DNA of 64,000 nt from Haloarcula litorea (GTDB lineage Archaea > Halobacteriota > Halobacteria > Halobacteriales > Haloarculaceae), in NCBI RefSeq assembly GCF_029338195.1, contig NZ_CP119779.1, positions 2,666,001-2,730,000 of the forward strand, given 5' to 3'. Below the pieces are notes generated by a model. The model worked only from the letters and a program-made list of their open reading frames with translations, was not told the DNA's origin and did no database searches. Of this stretch, positions 32,457 to 41,281 are shown one piece after another (the first letter of the stretch is position 1; every line of letters begins with the position of its first letter). Made by a program: the position numbers and the translations under genes.

Positions 32457-33443
32457 TCACTCGACCGTGACGTCGATCCGCGCCCCGCCCGCGTCGCTCT
32501 CCCCGACCGTCACGGTCCAGTCGTTTCTCGCCGCCAGTCGGTCCACCACGAACAGGCCGTACCCCTCCCGCTCGTGGGAAGTCGCGTACCCCTGTTCGAA
32601 CACCCGCTCCCGGTCGTCGGGGTCGATCCCGGGGCCGTCGTCGGCCACGGCGAACCCGTCCTCGGTCCCCGTCACCGTGACGGTCACGTCGTCGCCGGCG
32701 TGGACGAGCGCGTTCTCGAGGAGGCGTCTGAGAAGCTCTCGAAGAGATTCACGAGGGGCCGAGACGGTCCGGTCCGTCGCCACGTCCAGCGTCGCGTCGA
32801 CGGTGTCGAACTCGCCCCAGACCTGTTCGGCCAGGCCCGCGAGCGAGACCGGCTCGGACTCGTCGGGGAGCCTGGAGACGGACCCCAGCGTCGACAGTTC
32901 GCTCAGCAGCGTCTCGACGCTGTCGACGGACCGGTCCAGCGCGTCGGCGTGGGTCTCGTCGACGTCGAGCAGTTCCAGCCGGCCGGCGATGACGTTCAGC
33001 GGGTTCTTGGCGTCGTGCGAGAGGTCGCTGGCGACGTCGGCCCACCGCCGGCCCTGGGCCGCCCCGTCGAGGGTCGGGACGCGAGCCAGGGCCTCGACCC
33101 GGGCGCGCAGTTCCGCCGCACCGTCGCCGTCCCGCCACAGGACGGCGTCGCTGACACCGGCCGTCCGGAGCGACGCGACCCGGTCGGCTCCCCCGGTCGT
33201 CACCGCCAGGACCGGCCGGAGCGAGCCCGCGCTTCGGACGGCCTCGAACACCTCGACGGCGTCTCGCTCCGGTGGGCTGTCGACGACCACCACGGCGTCG
33301 GTGTCTCTGTCCACCCGGCCCGCGACCGCGTCCGGGTCGGCCCGTTCGACCGACACCTCAGTCGCGAGGGCGTCGGCGACCGCGTCACTCGTCGGTCCGT
33401 GGCCCACGACGAGGACGTCGCGTGGGCGGCCCTGCTCGGTCAT
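32457..33443 (-). CDS. Histidine kinase with degenerate receiver domain
   Basis: A 328-residue soluble sensor kinase. Residues 6-120 form a receiver-like domain lacking the N-terminal acidic pair and the conserved Lys, though VVVVDS keeps an Asp (D55), so it is likely a pseudo-receiver. The HisKA dimerisation helix has phospho-acceptor H143 in SDLSHDAKNPLN. The HATPase domain shows ENALVHAG (N box), VADDGPGID (G1) and GYGLFVVDRL (G2). No response regulator is adjacent. It lies 48 nt after sucD on the same strand. ATG 33443 is chosen over an upstream extension. Confidence 0.88.
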   Translation of the reverse strand: MTEQGRPRDVLVVGHGPTSDAVADALATEVSVERADPDAVAGRVDRDTDAVVVVDSPPERDAVEVFEAVRSAGSLRPVLAVTTGGADRVASLRTAGVSDAVLWRDGDGAAELRARVEALARVPTLDGAAQGRRWADVASDLSHDAKNPLNVIAGRLELLDVDETHADALDRSVDSVETLLSELSTLGSVSRLPDESEPVSLAGLAEQVWGEFDTVDATLDVATDRTVSAPRESLRELLRRLLENALVHAGDDVTVTVTGTEDGFAVADDGPGIDPDDRERVFEQGYATSHEREGYGLFVVDRLAARNDWTVTVGESDAGGARIDVTVE

Positions 33444-33491
33444 CGGGGGCACGTACGGCGACGGGGGCAAAGAAACCGCGGGGTCGGACCG

Positions 33492-34364
33492 CTACAGCAG
33501 GTCCTCGACGTGGTCGGCGACCTCCTCGGGGGTGTCGCCGACGGGCACGCCGTTGTTCTCGAGGGCGGTGATCTTGGACTCGGCGGTGCCGGTCCCGCTC
33601 CCGGAGACGATCGCGCCGGCGTGGCCCATCCGCTTGCCCGGCGGGGCCGTGCGGCCGGCGATGAAGCCGGCGACCGGCGTGTCCATGTGCTCGCCGATGT
33701 AGCGGGCGGCCTCCTCCTCGTCCTCGCCGCCGATCTCGCCGCACATCACGACGGCGTGGGTGTCGGGGTCGGCCTCGAACAGCTCGAGCGCGTCGACGAA
33801 GTCCGTCCCGATGATGGGGTCGCCGCCGATGCCGATGGCCGTCGTCTGGCCGAGCCCGCGCTCGGTGAGGTTGTCGACGACCTGGTAGGTCAGGGTCCCG
33901 GAGCGGGACACCAGGCCGACGTTGCCCGACGAGAAGATGTTGCCCGGCAGGATGCCGAGCTTGGCGACGCCGGGCGTGATGACCCCGGGGCAGTTCGGCC
34001 CGACGAGGTGGGTGTCGGTCTCGCCCAGCCGGCGGTAGACCTTCGCCATGTCCTGCGTGGGGATGCCCTCGGTGATCGTCACGACGAGGTCGAGGTCGTC
34101 GACGTCGAGCGCCTCGAAGCAGGCGTCGCCGGCGAAGGCCGGCGGGACGAACACGACGGAGGCGTTGGCGTCCTCCTCGCGGGCGGCCTCGTGGACCGTG
34201 TCGTAGACCGGGACGCCGGCGACCTCCTGGCCGCCCTTGCCCGGCACCGCGCCGGCGACGACGTTGGTGCCGTACTCCATCATCTGCTCGGTGTGGAACT
34301 TCCCCTCACCGCCGGTGATGCCCTGTACCACGACGCGCGTGTCCTCGTCGACTAACACACTCAT
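33492..34364 (-). CDS. sucD: Succinyl-CoA synthetase alpha subunit
   Basis: A 290-residue succinate-CoA ligase alpha subunit. [22 protein letters not shown] is the CoA-binding start, [11 protein letters not shown] is the central motif, and [15 protein letters not shown] contains the phosphohistidine H248. With SucC it interconverts succinyl-CoA and succinate in the TCA cycle, making ATP or GTP. Its ATG overlaps the sucC stop by 4 nt, so subunits are made in equal number. Confidence 0.97.
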   Translation of the reverse strand: MSVLVDEDTRVVVQGITGGEGKFHTEQMMEYGTNVVAGAVPGKGGQEVAGVPVYDTVHEAAREEDANASVVFVPPAFAGDACFEALDVDDLDLVVTITEGIPTQDMAKVYRRLGETDTHLVGPNCPGVITPGVAKLGILPGNIFSSGNVGLVSRSGTLTYQVVDNLTERGLGQTTAIGIGGDPIIGTDFVDALELFEADPDTHAVVMCGEIGGEDEEEAARYIGEHMDTPVAGFIAGRTAPPGKRMGHAGAIVSGSGTGTAESKITALENNGVPVGDTPEEVADHVEDLL

Positions 34365-35509
34365 GCTTCGACCTCCTGTGCGTACTCGACCGCACGCTGG
34401 ACGGCGTCCTCCAGCGTGTGCTCGACCGTCACCAGGTCCTCGTTCAGGATCTCCATCCCCTCCTCGGCGTTGGTCCCCGCCAGTCGGACGACGACGGGCT
34501 TGGGGATCTCGTCGAACTGCTCCAGCGCCTGGTTGATGCCGTTGGCGACCTCGTCACCGCGGGTGATGCCGCCGAAGATGTTGAAGACGACGGAGTCGAC
34601 GTTGTCGTCGGAGAAGACCATGTCGAGCGCGTTCGCGATGCGCTGGGCCTTCGCGCCGCCGCCCACGTCCAGGAAGTTCGCCGGCGACCCGCCGTAGTGG
34701 TCGACCAGGTCCAGCGTCGTCATCACGAGGCCCGCGCCGTTGCCGATGATGCCGACGTTGCCGTCGAGTCGGACGTAGTCGAAGCCGTACTCGTCGGCCT
34801 TCCGTTCGAGCTCGTCGCCCTCCGCGGCCTCCTCGCCCATCCCGGCGATCTCGGGCTGGCGGAACAGGGCGTCGTCGTCGACGTTCATCACGGCGTCGGC
34901 GGCGACGACCTCGTCGTCGCTCGTGATCATCAGGGGGTTGACCTCGACGTCGCTGCCGTCGCGGTCGTCCCAGAGGCGGTAGAGCGTGGTCAGCACCGAG
35001 GCGACGTCGTTGGCCACGTCGCGGTCGACGCCGGCGTCGTAGACGACCTTCCGGGCCTGGTAGGGGTGCATCCCGAAGGCGGGGTCGACGTGTTCCCGCG
35101 CGATGGCGTCGGGGTCCTCCTCTGCGACCTCCTCGATGTTGACGCCGCCCTTCGTCGAGACCATCGCCACGGGCTTGCCCGCGCCGCGGTCCATCGTCAC
35201 GCCGACGTACAGCTCGTTGACGAAGTCGACGGCCTCCTCGACCAGCACCGTCGAGACGTGGTATCCCTTGAGATCCATCCCGAGGATGTCCTCGGCCGCC
35301 TCGCGGGCCTCCTCGGCGTCCTCGACGAGCTTGATGCCGCCGGCCTTCCCGCGGCCGCCGACGTGGACCTGTGCCTTGATGGCGACCGGGTAGCCGATCT
35401 CCTCGGCCGCGTCGACGGCCTCGTCGACCGTCTCCGCCAGCTGTGACGCGGGTGTGGGGACGCCCGCATCGGCGAAGACCTGCTTCGCCTGGTACTCGTG
35501 TAATCGCAT
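34361..35509 (-). CDS. sucC: Succinyl-CoA synthetase beta subunit
   Basis: A 382-residue beta subunit. [20 protein letters not shown] is the classic opening; an ATP-grasp domain follows with [17 protein letters not shown], and the C-terminal domain has [13 protein letters not shown] and [16 protein letters not shown]. It binds nucleotide and succinate and works with SucD. ATG 35509 is set by homology; an ATTTAAAC TATA element is 31 nt upstream, so the sucCD mRNA is near-leaderless. The gene order is beta then alpha, as usual. Confidence 0.97.
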   Translation of the reverse strand: MRLHEYQAKQVFADAGVPTPASQLAETVDEAVDAAEEIGYPVAIKAQVHVGGRGKAGGIKLVEDAEEAREAAEDILGMDLKGYHVSTVLVEEAVDFVNELYVGVTMDRGAGKPVAMVSTKGGVNIEEVAEEDPDAIAREHVDPAFGMHPYQARKVVYDAGVDRDVANDVASVLTTLYRLWDDRDGSDVEVNPLMITSDDEVVAADAVMNVDDDALFRQPEIAGMGEEAAEGDELERKADEYGFDYVRLDGNVGIIGNGAGLVMTTLDLVDHYGGSPANFLDVGGGAKAQRIANALDMVFSDDNVDSVVFNIFGGITRGDEVANGINQALEQFDEIPKPVVVRLAGTNAEEGMEILNEDLVTVEHTLEDAVQRAVEYAQEVEA

Positions 35510-35535
35510 ATCATACGGACAGCCGAGCGGCCGCC

Positions 35536-35543
35536 GTTTAAAT
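35536..35543 (-). promoter_or_regulatory. TATA element of sucCD
   Basis: ATTTAAAC (minus strand) is centred 31 nt before the sucC ATG at 35509, giving a leader of only a few bases. Confidence 0.6.
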
Positions 35544-35628
35544 CCGTCTGTCTCGGTCGGGCTGGCCGGCACTCGCGGACGGGCCCCTCCCGACGGCCGC
35601 TCGACCGGCGTTCGGCGGTGCCGGCCGA

Positions 35629-35907
35629 TCAGGTGTCCGTCGCCGCCGCGGGGCCGACCCGGTCCCGGAGGCGGAGGACCGCCGTCCCAGTCAGCAGGAC
35701 GGTCTGGTGCAGGACGGTGCCGAGAGCGACGGCACCGAGGACGCTCCCGGCCACGAGCCACGCCGGCACGCCCCGGACGAGCAGTACGACGAGGACGATC
35801 ACCCCCGCCAGTGCCCCGTTGCGCACGGCGCAGAACAGCTCGGCGCGCAACAGCGACGGGACGCGCTGCTCGGTCACGTCGCCGTTCACGAGGCGGTCGT
35901 AGCACAT
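35629..35907 (-). CDS. Small two-span membrane protein
   Basis: A 92-residue protein: a short charged N-terminus (MCYDRLVNGDVTEQR), an amphipathic stretch, then two hydrophobic segments (about residues 34-47 and 50-75) and a basic RLRDR tail. I recognise no family. It lies between the divergent sirtuin gene (start 36016) and sucC. The start at ATG 35907 is preferred since the upstream frame runs antisense to the sirtuin gene. Confidence 0.65.
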   Translation of the reverse strand: MCYDRLVNGDVTEQRVPSLLRAELFCAVRNGALAGVIVLVVLLVRGVPAWLVAGSVLGAVALGTVLHQTVLLTGTAVLRLRDRVGPAAATDT

Positions 35908-36015
35908 AGCGACCCCTCGGGACGCTCCGAGTATAAATCGGTCGGCCACCGGAACGGGACGCCGGCGTCTGACCGAACCGACAGAGCCACGGCCGCCCCG
36001 CGCCGACGGACTCGT

Positions 36016-36798
36016 ATGGACGACTCGACAGCGGAGCACGACCGCGCGATCGGGTCGGTGGCCGACGCCGTGCGGGCGGCCGAGTCGACGGTCGCGCTCA
36101 CCGGTGCGGGGGTCTCGACGGCCTCCGGCATCCCCTCGTTCCGCGGCGAGGACGGTCTCTGGAACGAGCGCGACCCGACGGACTTCCACCGGCGGCGGCT
36201 CGACGCCGACCCCGAGGGGTTCTGGCGCGACCGCCTGGAACTGCGCGAGGAGCACTTCGCCGGCGTCGATCCCGAACCCAACGCCGCCCACGAGGCGCTG
36301 GCGGCGATGGAGGCCGCCGGCCACCTCGACGCCGTCGTCACCCAGAACGTCGACGGCCTCCACGGCGACGCCGGCAGCGACCGGGTCGTCGAACTCCACG
36401 GCACGAACCGCCGGATCCGGTGCGACGACTGCGCGGAGCGGCGGCCGGCCGGGGAGGTGTTCGATCGGGCCGCGAGCGGCGACCTGCCGCCCCGCTGTGA
36501 CTGTGGCGGCGTCTACCGGCCCGACGTGGTGCTGTTCGGGGAGTCGCTGCCGGACGCCGCGATGAGCGAGGCCCAGCGACTGGCCCGCGAGAGCGACGTC
36601 TTCCTCGCCGTCGGGTCGTCGCTGTCGGTGCGCCCGGCCTCGCTCCTCCCCCGGATCGCCGCCGAGTCGGGCGCGACGCTGGTGGTCGTCAACTTCGAGC
36701 AGACGCCCCGGGACGGGGACGCGGAGCACGTGCTCCGGGCGGACGTGACCGAGGTGCTCCCGGCCGTCGCCGACCGGGTGCGGTCCTCGACGCCCTAG
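36016..36798 (+). CDS. Sirtuin NAD-dependent protein deacylase
   Basis: A 260-residue Sir2/CobB protein. It has VALTGAGVSTASGIPSFRG (NAD binding), VTQNVDGLHGDAG with the catalytic His region in VVELHGTNRRIRC, and a zinc site C-x2-C (CDDC) with CDC later. It would remove acyl groups from lysines such as those of Alba-like or metabolic proteins, yielding O-acyl-ADP-ribose. It is divergent from the small membrane gene and is followed by a histidine kinase gene 115 nt downstream. Confidence 0.94.
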   Translation: MDDSTAEHDRAIGSVADAVRAAESTVALTGAGVSTASGIPSFRGEDGLWNERDPTDFHRRRLDADPEGFWRDRLELREEHFAGVDPEPNAAHEALAAMEAAGHLDAVVTQNVDGLHGDAGSDRVVELHGTNRRIRCDDCAERRPAGEVFDRAASGDLPPRCDCGGVYRPDVVLFGESLPDAAMSEAQRLARESDVFLAVGSSLSVRPASLLPRIAAESGATLVVVNFEQTPRDGDAEHVLRADVTEVLPAVADRVRSSTP

Positions 36799-36913
36799 CC
36801 GCCCGACTCCCGAGTCGGGTCGGCCCCGGTCGGATACCGAAACGTGGACGCAGACGCTCTCAGCGCCGCATACATATCGCCATTCCTATCCGTCGTGGCC
36901 GATCTTACGTACT

Positions 36914-38434
36914 ATGACTGACGAGGCTCCAGTTCAGACGGAGCACGCCGACCCGCAGACGATCCTCGGTCGGATGGGGGACGGCTTTCTGGCGTTAGAC
37001 GGCTCTTGGCGTATCACCTATGCGAACGCCGAGGGACAGGAGATTCTCCGAGCGAGTACGTCCGATACTATCGACGACATCGAGGGACGGAACCTCTGGG
37101 ACTCGATCCCGGAGTCGCGGGACACGATCTTCTTCGAGAAGTTCACAGAGGCGATGGCGGCACAGGAGCCGGTCGCGTTCGAGACCCACTACCGGCTCGT
37201 CGACGCGTGGTTCGAGGTCCGAGCCTTCCCGTCCGAGTCCGGGCTCTCCGTTTACTTCCGCGACATCTCGGACTACAAGGAGCTCGCGCAGGAGCGACAG
37301 GACAGCCTCTACGCGCTCCAGCAGCTCTACTCGATCTCGTCGGACGGGTCGAAGGACCTGGCCACCAAGGCGAACGAACTGCTCGCCCTGGGCTGTGAGT
37401 ACCTCGACCTCCGGAACGGGTTTATGACGAGGATCGAACAGGGCGAACAGTACGTCGTCCACTCGGCCGCGACACACCCGGAAGTCCAGGAGGGGAGTTC
37501 CTGCCCGCTCTCGGAGGCCTACTGCAAGCGCACGATCGAACTCGACGAGCTGATGACCGTCGTCAACGCCTCGGACGAGGGCTGGCGCGACGACCCGGCG
37601 TACGACCGCTTCGAGTTCGAGACCTACATCGGCGGGCGATTGTCGGTCGACGGTGAGTTCTACGGCACGCTCTGTTTCGCGGACACGAGTCCACAGCGGG
37701 ACGGGTTCACCGACACGCAGCGGACCTTCGTGGAACTGCTGACGCGCTGGCTCGGCTACGAACTCGAACGGAACCAGGCGGCGGAGCAGCTCAAGCGGGA
37801 GCGGGACCGGCTCGACGACTTCGCACAGGTGGTCTCGCACGACCTCCGGAACCCGTTGAACACGGCCACCGGTCGCGTCGAGTTGCTGCGAGAGGACACG
37901 GACAGCGAACACCTGCCCCCGATCGAGCGCTCGCTCGACAAGATGGAACAGCTCATCGACGACCTGCTCACGCTGGCCCGCGACGGGCAGAAGGTCAAGG
38001 AGACGTCGGCGGTCCGGTTGGCCCGAACCGCACGGACGTCGTGGACTGTCGTCGAAACCGACGGTGTCGAGTTCACGGTCACGGCCGAGGGGACCGCCGT
38101 TCTCGCCGACGCGGAGCGTCTGCAACAGGTGTTCGAGAACCTCTTTCGGAACGCGTCCGAACACGGCGAGACCGTGGCGGAGGTCGAGGTTGGCGTCCTC
38201 GACGACGAGCCCGGCTTCTACGTGGCCGACGACGGCGTCGGCATCCCGACGGGAGAGCGAGAGCAGGTCTTCGAACCGGGCTACACGACCCAGAACGACG
38301 GGACCGGATTCGGACTGAACATCGTCGAAGACATCGTCTCCGCCCACGACTGGCACATCGACGTCACGGAGTCGGCGGCCGGCGGGGCGCGGTTCGAGAT
38401 CAGCGGCGTCGAGTTCGTCGACGGCTCCCAGTGA
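36914..38434 (+). CDS. PAS-GAF histidine kinase
   Basis: A 506-residue soluble sensor kinase. Residues 18-125 form a PAS domain (MGDGFLALDGSWRITYANAEG), 150-295 a GAF domain (ELLALGCEYLDLRNGFM), then HisKA with H309 in VVSHDLRNPLN and a HATPase domain with ENLFRNASEHG, VADDGVGIP and GTGFGLNIVEDI. The arrangement is the standard bacterio-opsin-activator or light/redox sensor type of haloarchaea. A possible TATA (CATACATAT near 36868-36876) precedes the ATG by about 41 nt. No response regulator gene is adjacent. Confidence 0.93.
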   Translation: MTDEAPVQTEHADPQTILGRMGDGFLALDGSWRITYANAEGQEILRASTSDTIDDIEGRNLWDSIPESRDTIFFEKFTEAMAAQEPVAFETHYRLVDAWFEVRAFPSESGLSVYFRDISDYKELAQERQDSLYALQQLYSISSDGSKDLATKANELLALGCEYLDLRNGFMTRIEQGEQYVVHSAATHPEVQEGSSCPLSEAYCKRTIELDELMTVVNASDEGWRDDPAYDRFEFETYIGGRLSVDGEFYGTLCFADTSPQRDGFTDTQRTFVELLTRWLGYELERNQAAEQLKRERDRLDDFAQVVSHDLRNPLNTATGRVELLREDTDSEHLPPIERSLDKMEQLIDDLLTLARDGQKVKETSAVRLARTARTSWTVVETDGVEFTVTAEGTAVLADAERLQQVFENLFRNASEHGETVAEVEVGVLDDEPGFYVADDGVGIPTGEREQVFEPGYTTQNDGTGFGLNIVEDIVSAHDWHIDVTESAAGGARFEISGVEFVDGSQ

Positions 38435-38512
38435 GGGTGACAACGCGTCGAGCGGGCCGGGAAGCGGCCCGACGGGGTGGCGACGCGTCCACGGCCGTCC
38501 CCGAAGACGGCC

Positions 38513-38944
38513 CTACAGTTCGACGCCGCCGGGGATGAGGCTGCGCTGGCGCAGCAGGTCGCCGTCGTGGTCGTAGACCAGCAGCGTCGACTTCTCGTAG
38601 ACCAGCGACTTGCCGTCGCCGTCGGTCAGTCGCACCTCGTAGGAGCCGTCCCCCTCGCGGCGCTCGGCGGCGTCGACCAGCGCCGCGAGGTCGTCGGTCG
38701 CGGCCTCGACTTCGAGGACGAACTCGCCGGTCAGCCGGTTCGTCAGCGAGAGGACGCCGGCGTCGGAGTCGGCCTGCCGGCGGAACGCCACGTCGACCTC
38801 GCTGGCGTCGAGGGTGCCGCCGGTCGCTGTGGTGAGGCGCTCTCGCAACGCACTGTCCGGCCCGTCGTAGTCGATACTGACGGTCGGGGTGCCCTCGTCG
38901 TCGGGGTCGTGCTGCACGTCGATGGTGAAGTAGTCGCGCCTCAT
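38513..38944 (-). CDS. Conserved haloarchaeal protein (DUF5793-like)
   Basis: A 143-residue beta-rich soluble protein beginning MRRDYFTIDVQHDPDDEG, a start seen in haloarchaeal proteins filed as DUF5793 (from memory, unverified). Repeating strand patterns and acidic loops dominate; no catalytic motif is visible. ATG 38944 follows a short leader from the in-frame upstream codons, which I exclude. It converges with the PAS-GAF kinase and is divergent from a membrane protein gene. Function is unknown. Confidence 0.78.
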   Translation of the reverse strand: MRRDYFTIDVQHDPDDEGTPTVSIDYDGPDSALRERLTTATGGTLDASEVDVAFRRQADSDAGVLSLTNRLTGEFVLEVEAATDDLAALVDAAERREGDGSYEVRLTDGDGKSLVYEKSTLLVYDHDGDLLRQRSLIPGGVEL

Positions 38945-39063
38945 TCGGCTACCCACTGCTTGGGTGTCCGTCACAATGAACGTAACGGCGACGGCACGAC
39001 CGCCCCTCCTGCCCGTCGCCTTCCGGGAGCTTTTACTCCCCCGGCGCGGGGCCTACACACAGG

Positions 39064-39564
39064 ATGGCCTGGGTCAAGTCCGAGTACGCCGGCGAACTCG
39101 CGGTGCTCTCGACGTGGCTGGTCGGGCTCGCCCCGTGGTCCGTCTCGGTGTTCAGCCAGCGCGGCTTCTCCGTCGCCGCGCTGCGCTTTCTCCCCTTCCG
39201 GTTCCAGTTCATCTTCGGCGCGCAGTTCACCGGCGAGCGGCCGTTCCTCTGGACGTGGGAGGTGCCCGGTTTCGTCGCCTCCGGCGAGCTCACGCTCGGC
39301 GCGACCCTCGGTGCCGTCGCCTTCGGCGTCTACGCCGTCGCGTTCGCGCTGAGCCTGTTCTACTACGTCGAGGAGGAACGCCTCGAGGCGCGGTCCCCCG
39401 TCGACCCGGTGCGCCTGTCCGGCGGCCTGCTGGGGGCGGTGGCACTGCTCACCCTCGCGGCGACGGCGCTGTTCGTCCTGTACTTCCCCGGCGTGACCCT
39501 CCCCGTGGGTGCGGCCGTCGCGGCCGTCCTCGCAGCGGTCCTGCTGCGTGTCGATCGGGCCTGA
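39064..39564 (+). CDS. Conserved membrane protein (DUF7549-like)
   Basis: A 166-residue protein starting WVKSEYAGELAVLSTWLVGLAPW, a signature of haloarchaeal membrane proteins catalogued as DUF7549 (from memory, unverified). Four hydrophobic segments are seen: residues 12-30, 75-98, 118-140 and 145-162. Function unknown. It precedes the pilus ATPase gene by 93 nt, which has its own TATA element, so a functional link is not implied. Confidence 0.8.
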   Translation: MAWVKSEYAGELAVLSTWLVGLAPWSVSVFSQRGFSVAALRFLPFRFQFIFGAQFTGERPFLWTWEVPGFVASGELTLGATLGAVAFGVYAVAFALSLFYYVEEERLEARSPVDPVRLSGGLLGAVALLTLAATALFVLYFPGVTLPVGAAVAAVLAAVLLRVDRA

Positions 39565-39591
39565 CCGTGACGAGCGCCGATCCGGAGAGCG

Positions 39592-39599
39592 AATTTAAG
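39592..39599 (+). promoter_or_regulatory. TATA element of the pilus ATPase operon
   Basis: AATTTAAG is centred 62 nt before the ATG at 39658, predicting a leader of about 36 nt, longer than most in this window. Confidence 0.45.
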
Positions 39600-39657
39600 T
39601 AGGTGGCCGAGTAAGGGGTGACAAACCGGGCGCGTCTGCGCCCCGCTCTCTCTATCG

Positions 39658-41280
39658 ATGTCCGACCCCGAAACACCCGACGCCGGCGACGTCGTCCGCG
39701 ACCCGCTGGAACACATCCGCTCGTGGCTCTCTCGGACGGCGACGGTCCTCTCGGGCTCGGCGGCCCCGGCGTCGAACTACGACCCCAGCAGACACGGTCG
39801 GCTCGTCGAGTTCGACGGGCTGGCGGGCTACGAGGAGGTCGAGCGCTACTGGCTCAACGCGCCCTTCGCCTTCGTCTCCATCAACCGCGATCCGGAGAAC
39901 GACGAGTTCCTCTATCACATCGTCGAGCCGTCGCTGAGCGACATCGAGACGGAGCTCCTCGACCGCCTGTTCGACGACATCCGCGGCCCGCTCATCTACC
40001 GGGACGACGTGGACACCGACCCCGAGACGGCACTGGCCGAGGAGCTTCGCCGCCGGCTGGAGGAGTACGGCGTCGTCGTCGAGGCCGAGACGTTCTACCG
40101 GCTCTACTACTACCTCTACCGCTCGTTCCAGGGGTACGGCCACATCGACCCGCTGATGCACGATCCCGACATCGAGGACATCTCCTGTGACGGCTCGAAC
40201 CTCCCCATCTTCGTCTACCACGACGACTACACGGACATCGAGACCAACGTCGTGCTGGGCGACGAGGAACTCGACAGCTTCGTCATCCAGCTGGCACAGC
40301 GGTCGGGGCGACACATCTCAGTCTCGGACCCCGTCGTCTCGACGACGCTGCCGGACGGCTCCCGCATCGAACTCGCGCTCGGCGAGGAGGTCACCCCGCG
40401 CGGCTCGGCCTTCACCATCCGGAAGTACGCCGAGGAGCCGTTCACGCCGATCGACCTGCTTGAGTACGGCACCTTCTCGCTGGAGATGCTGGCGTACCTC
40501 TGGCTCGCCATCGAGTCCAACAAGTCGCTCATCTTCGCCGGTGGGACGGCGGCCGGCAAGACCACCTCGATGAACGCGCTGGCGATGTTCATCCCGCCCC
40601 GCTCGAAGGTACTCACGATCGAGGACACCCGCGAGCTGTCGCTGTACCACGACAACTGGCTCTCCGCCGTGACGCGGGAGCGGCTGGACGACTCGGACAT
40701 CACGATGTACGACCTGCTGCGGTCGGCGCTGCGCCACCGCCCCGAGTACATCGTCGTCGGCGAGGTCCGCGGCGAGGAGGCGATCACGCTGTTCCAGGCG
40801 ATGAACACCGGCCACACCACGTTCTCGACGATGCACGCCGACTCCGTCCAGACGGTCATCAACCGCCTGGAGAACGAGCCCATCAACGTCCCGCGGCCGA
40901 TGGTCCAGAGCCTCGACATCCTCTGTGTGCAGGTGCTGACTCGCTCGGGCGACGAGCGGGTCCGCCGCGCGAAGACGCTGGCGGAGATCGAGGGGATCGA
41001 CCAGCGGACCGGCGAACTCGACTACTCGACGAGCTACTCCTGGCAGGCGACCGCCGACGAGTTCACCGAGAGCAACAGCGAACTGATGGACGAGATCCGA
41101 GAGGAACGTGGGTGGAGCCAGTCGGAACTGCTCCGCGAACTCAAGGATCGCCAGCGGTTCCTCCGGTACCTCCACGAGGAGGGGGTCGGGGACTACCGGC
41201 GGTTCACCTCGATGGTCAACAAGTACTACGCCGACAAGGACGCCGTGATGGCCCGCATCGGGTCCGACGTGACCGTCTGA
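39658..41280 (+). CDS. Type II/IV secretion (archaeal pilus) ATPase
   Basis: A 540-residue ATPase of the TadA/GspE/PilB family. The N-terminal domain (1-180) is family-typical; the motor domain has Walker A FAGGTAAGKTTSMNALAM (K301), an Asp box with TIEDTRELSLYHDNW, Walker B in YIVVGEVRGEEA and the His box GHTTFSTMHADS. It powers assembly of type IV pili in archaea. The TadC-like membrane gene follows after 1 nt. No prepilin-peptidase gene is nearby, so processing is supplied elsewhere; the only pilin-like gene is 10 kb away. Confidence 0.94.
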   Translation: MSDPETPDAGDVVRDPLEHIRSWLSRTATVLSGSAAPASNYDPSRHGRLVEFDGLAGYEEVERYWLNAPFAFVSINRDPENDEFLYHIVEPSLSDIETELLDRLFDDIRGPLIYRDDVDTDPETALAEELRRRLEEYGVVVEAETFYRLYYYLYRSFQGYGHIDPLMHDPDIEDISCDGSNLPIFVYHDDYTDIETNVVLGDEELDSFVIQLAQRSGRHISVSDPVVSTTLPDGSRIELALGEEVTPRGSAFTIRKYAEEPFTPIDLLEYGTFSLEMLAYLWLAIESNKSLIFAGGTAAGKTTSMNALAMFIPPRSKVLTIEDTRELSLYHDNWLSAVTRERLDDSDITMYDLLRSALRHRPEYIVVGEVRGEEAITLFQAMNTGHTTFSTMHADSVQTVINRLENEPINVPRPMVQSLDILCVQVLTRSGDERVRRAKTLAEIEGIDQRTGELDYSTSYSWQATADEFTESNSELMDEIREERGWSQSELLRELKDRQRFLRYLHEEGVGDYRRFTSMVNKYYADKDAVMARIGSDVTV

Positions 41281-41281
41281 G

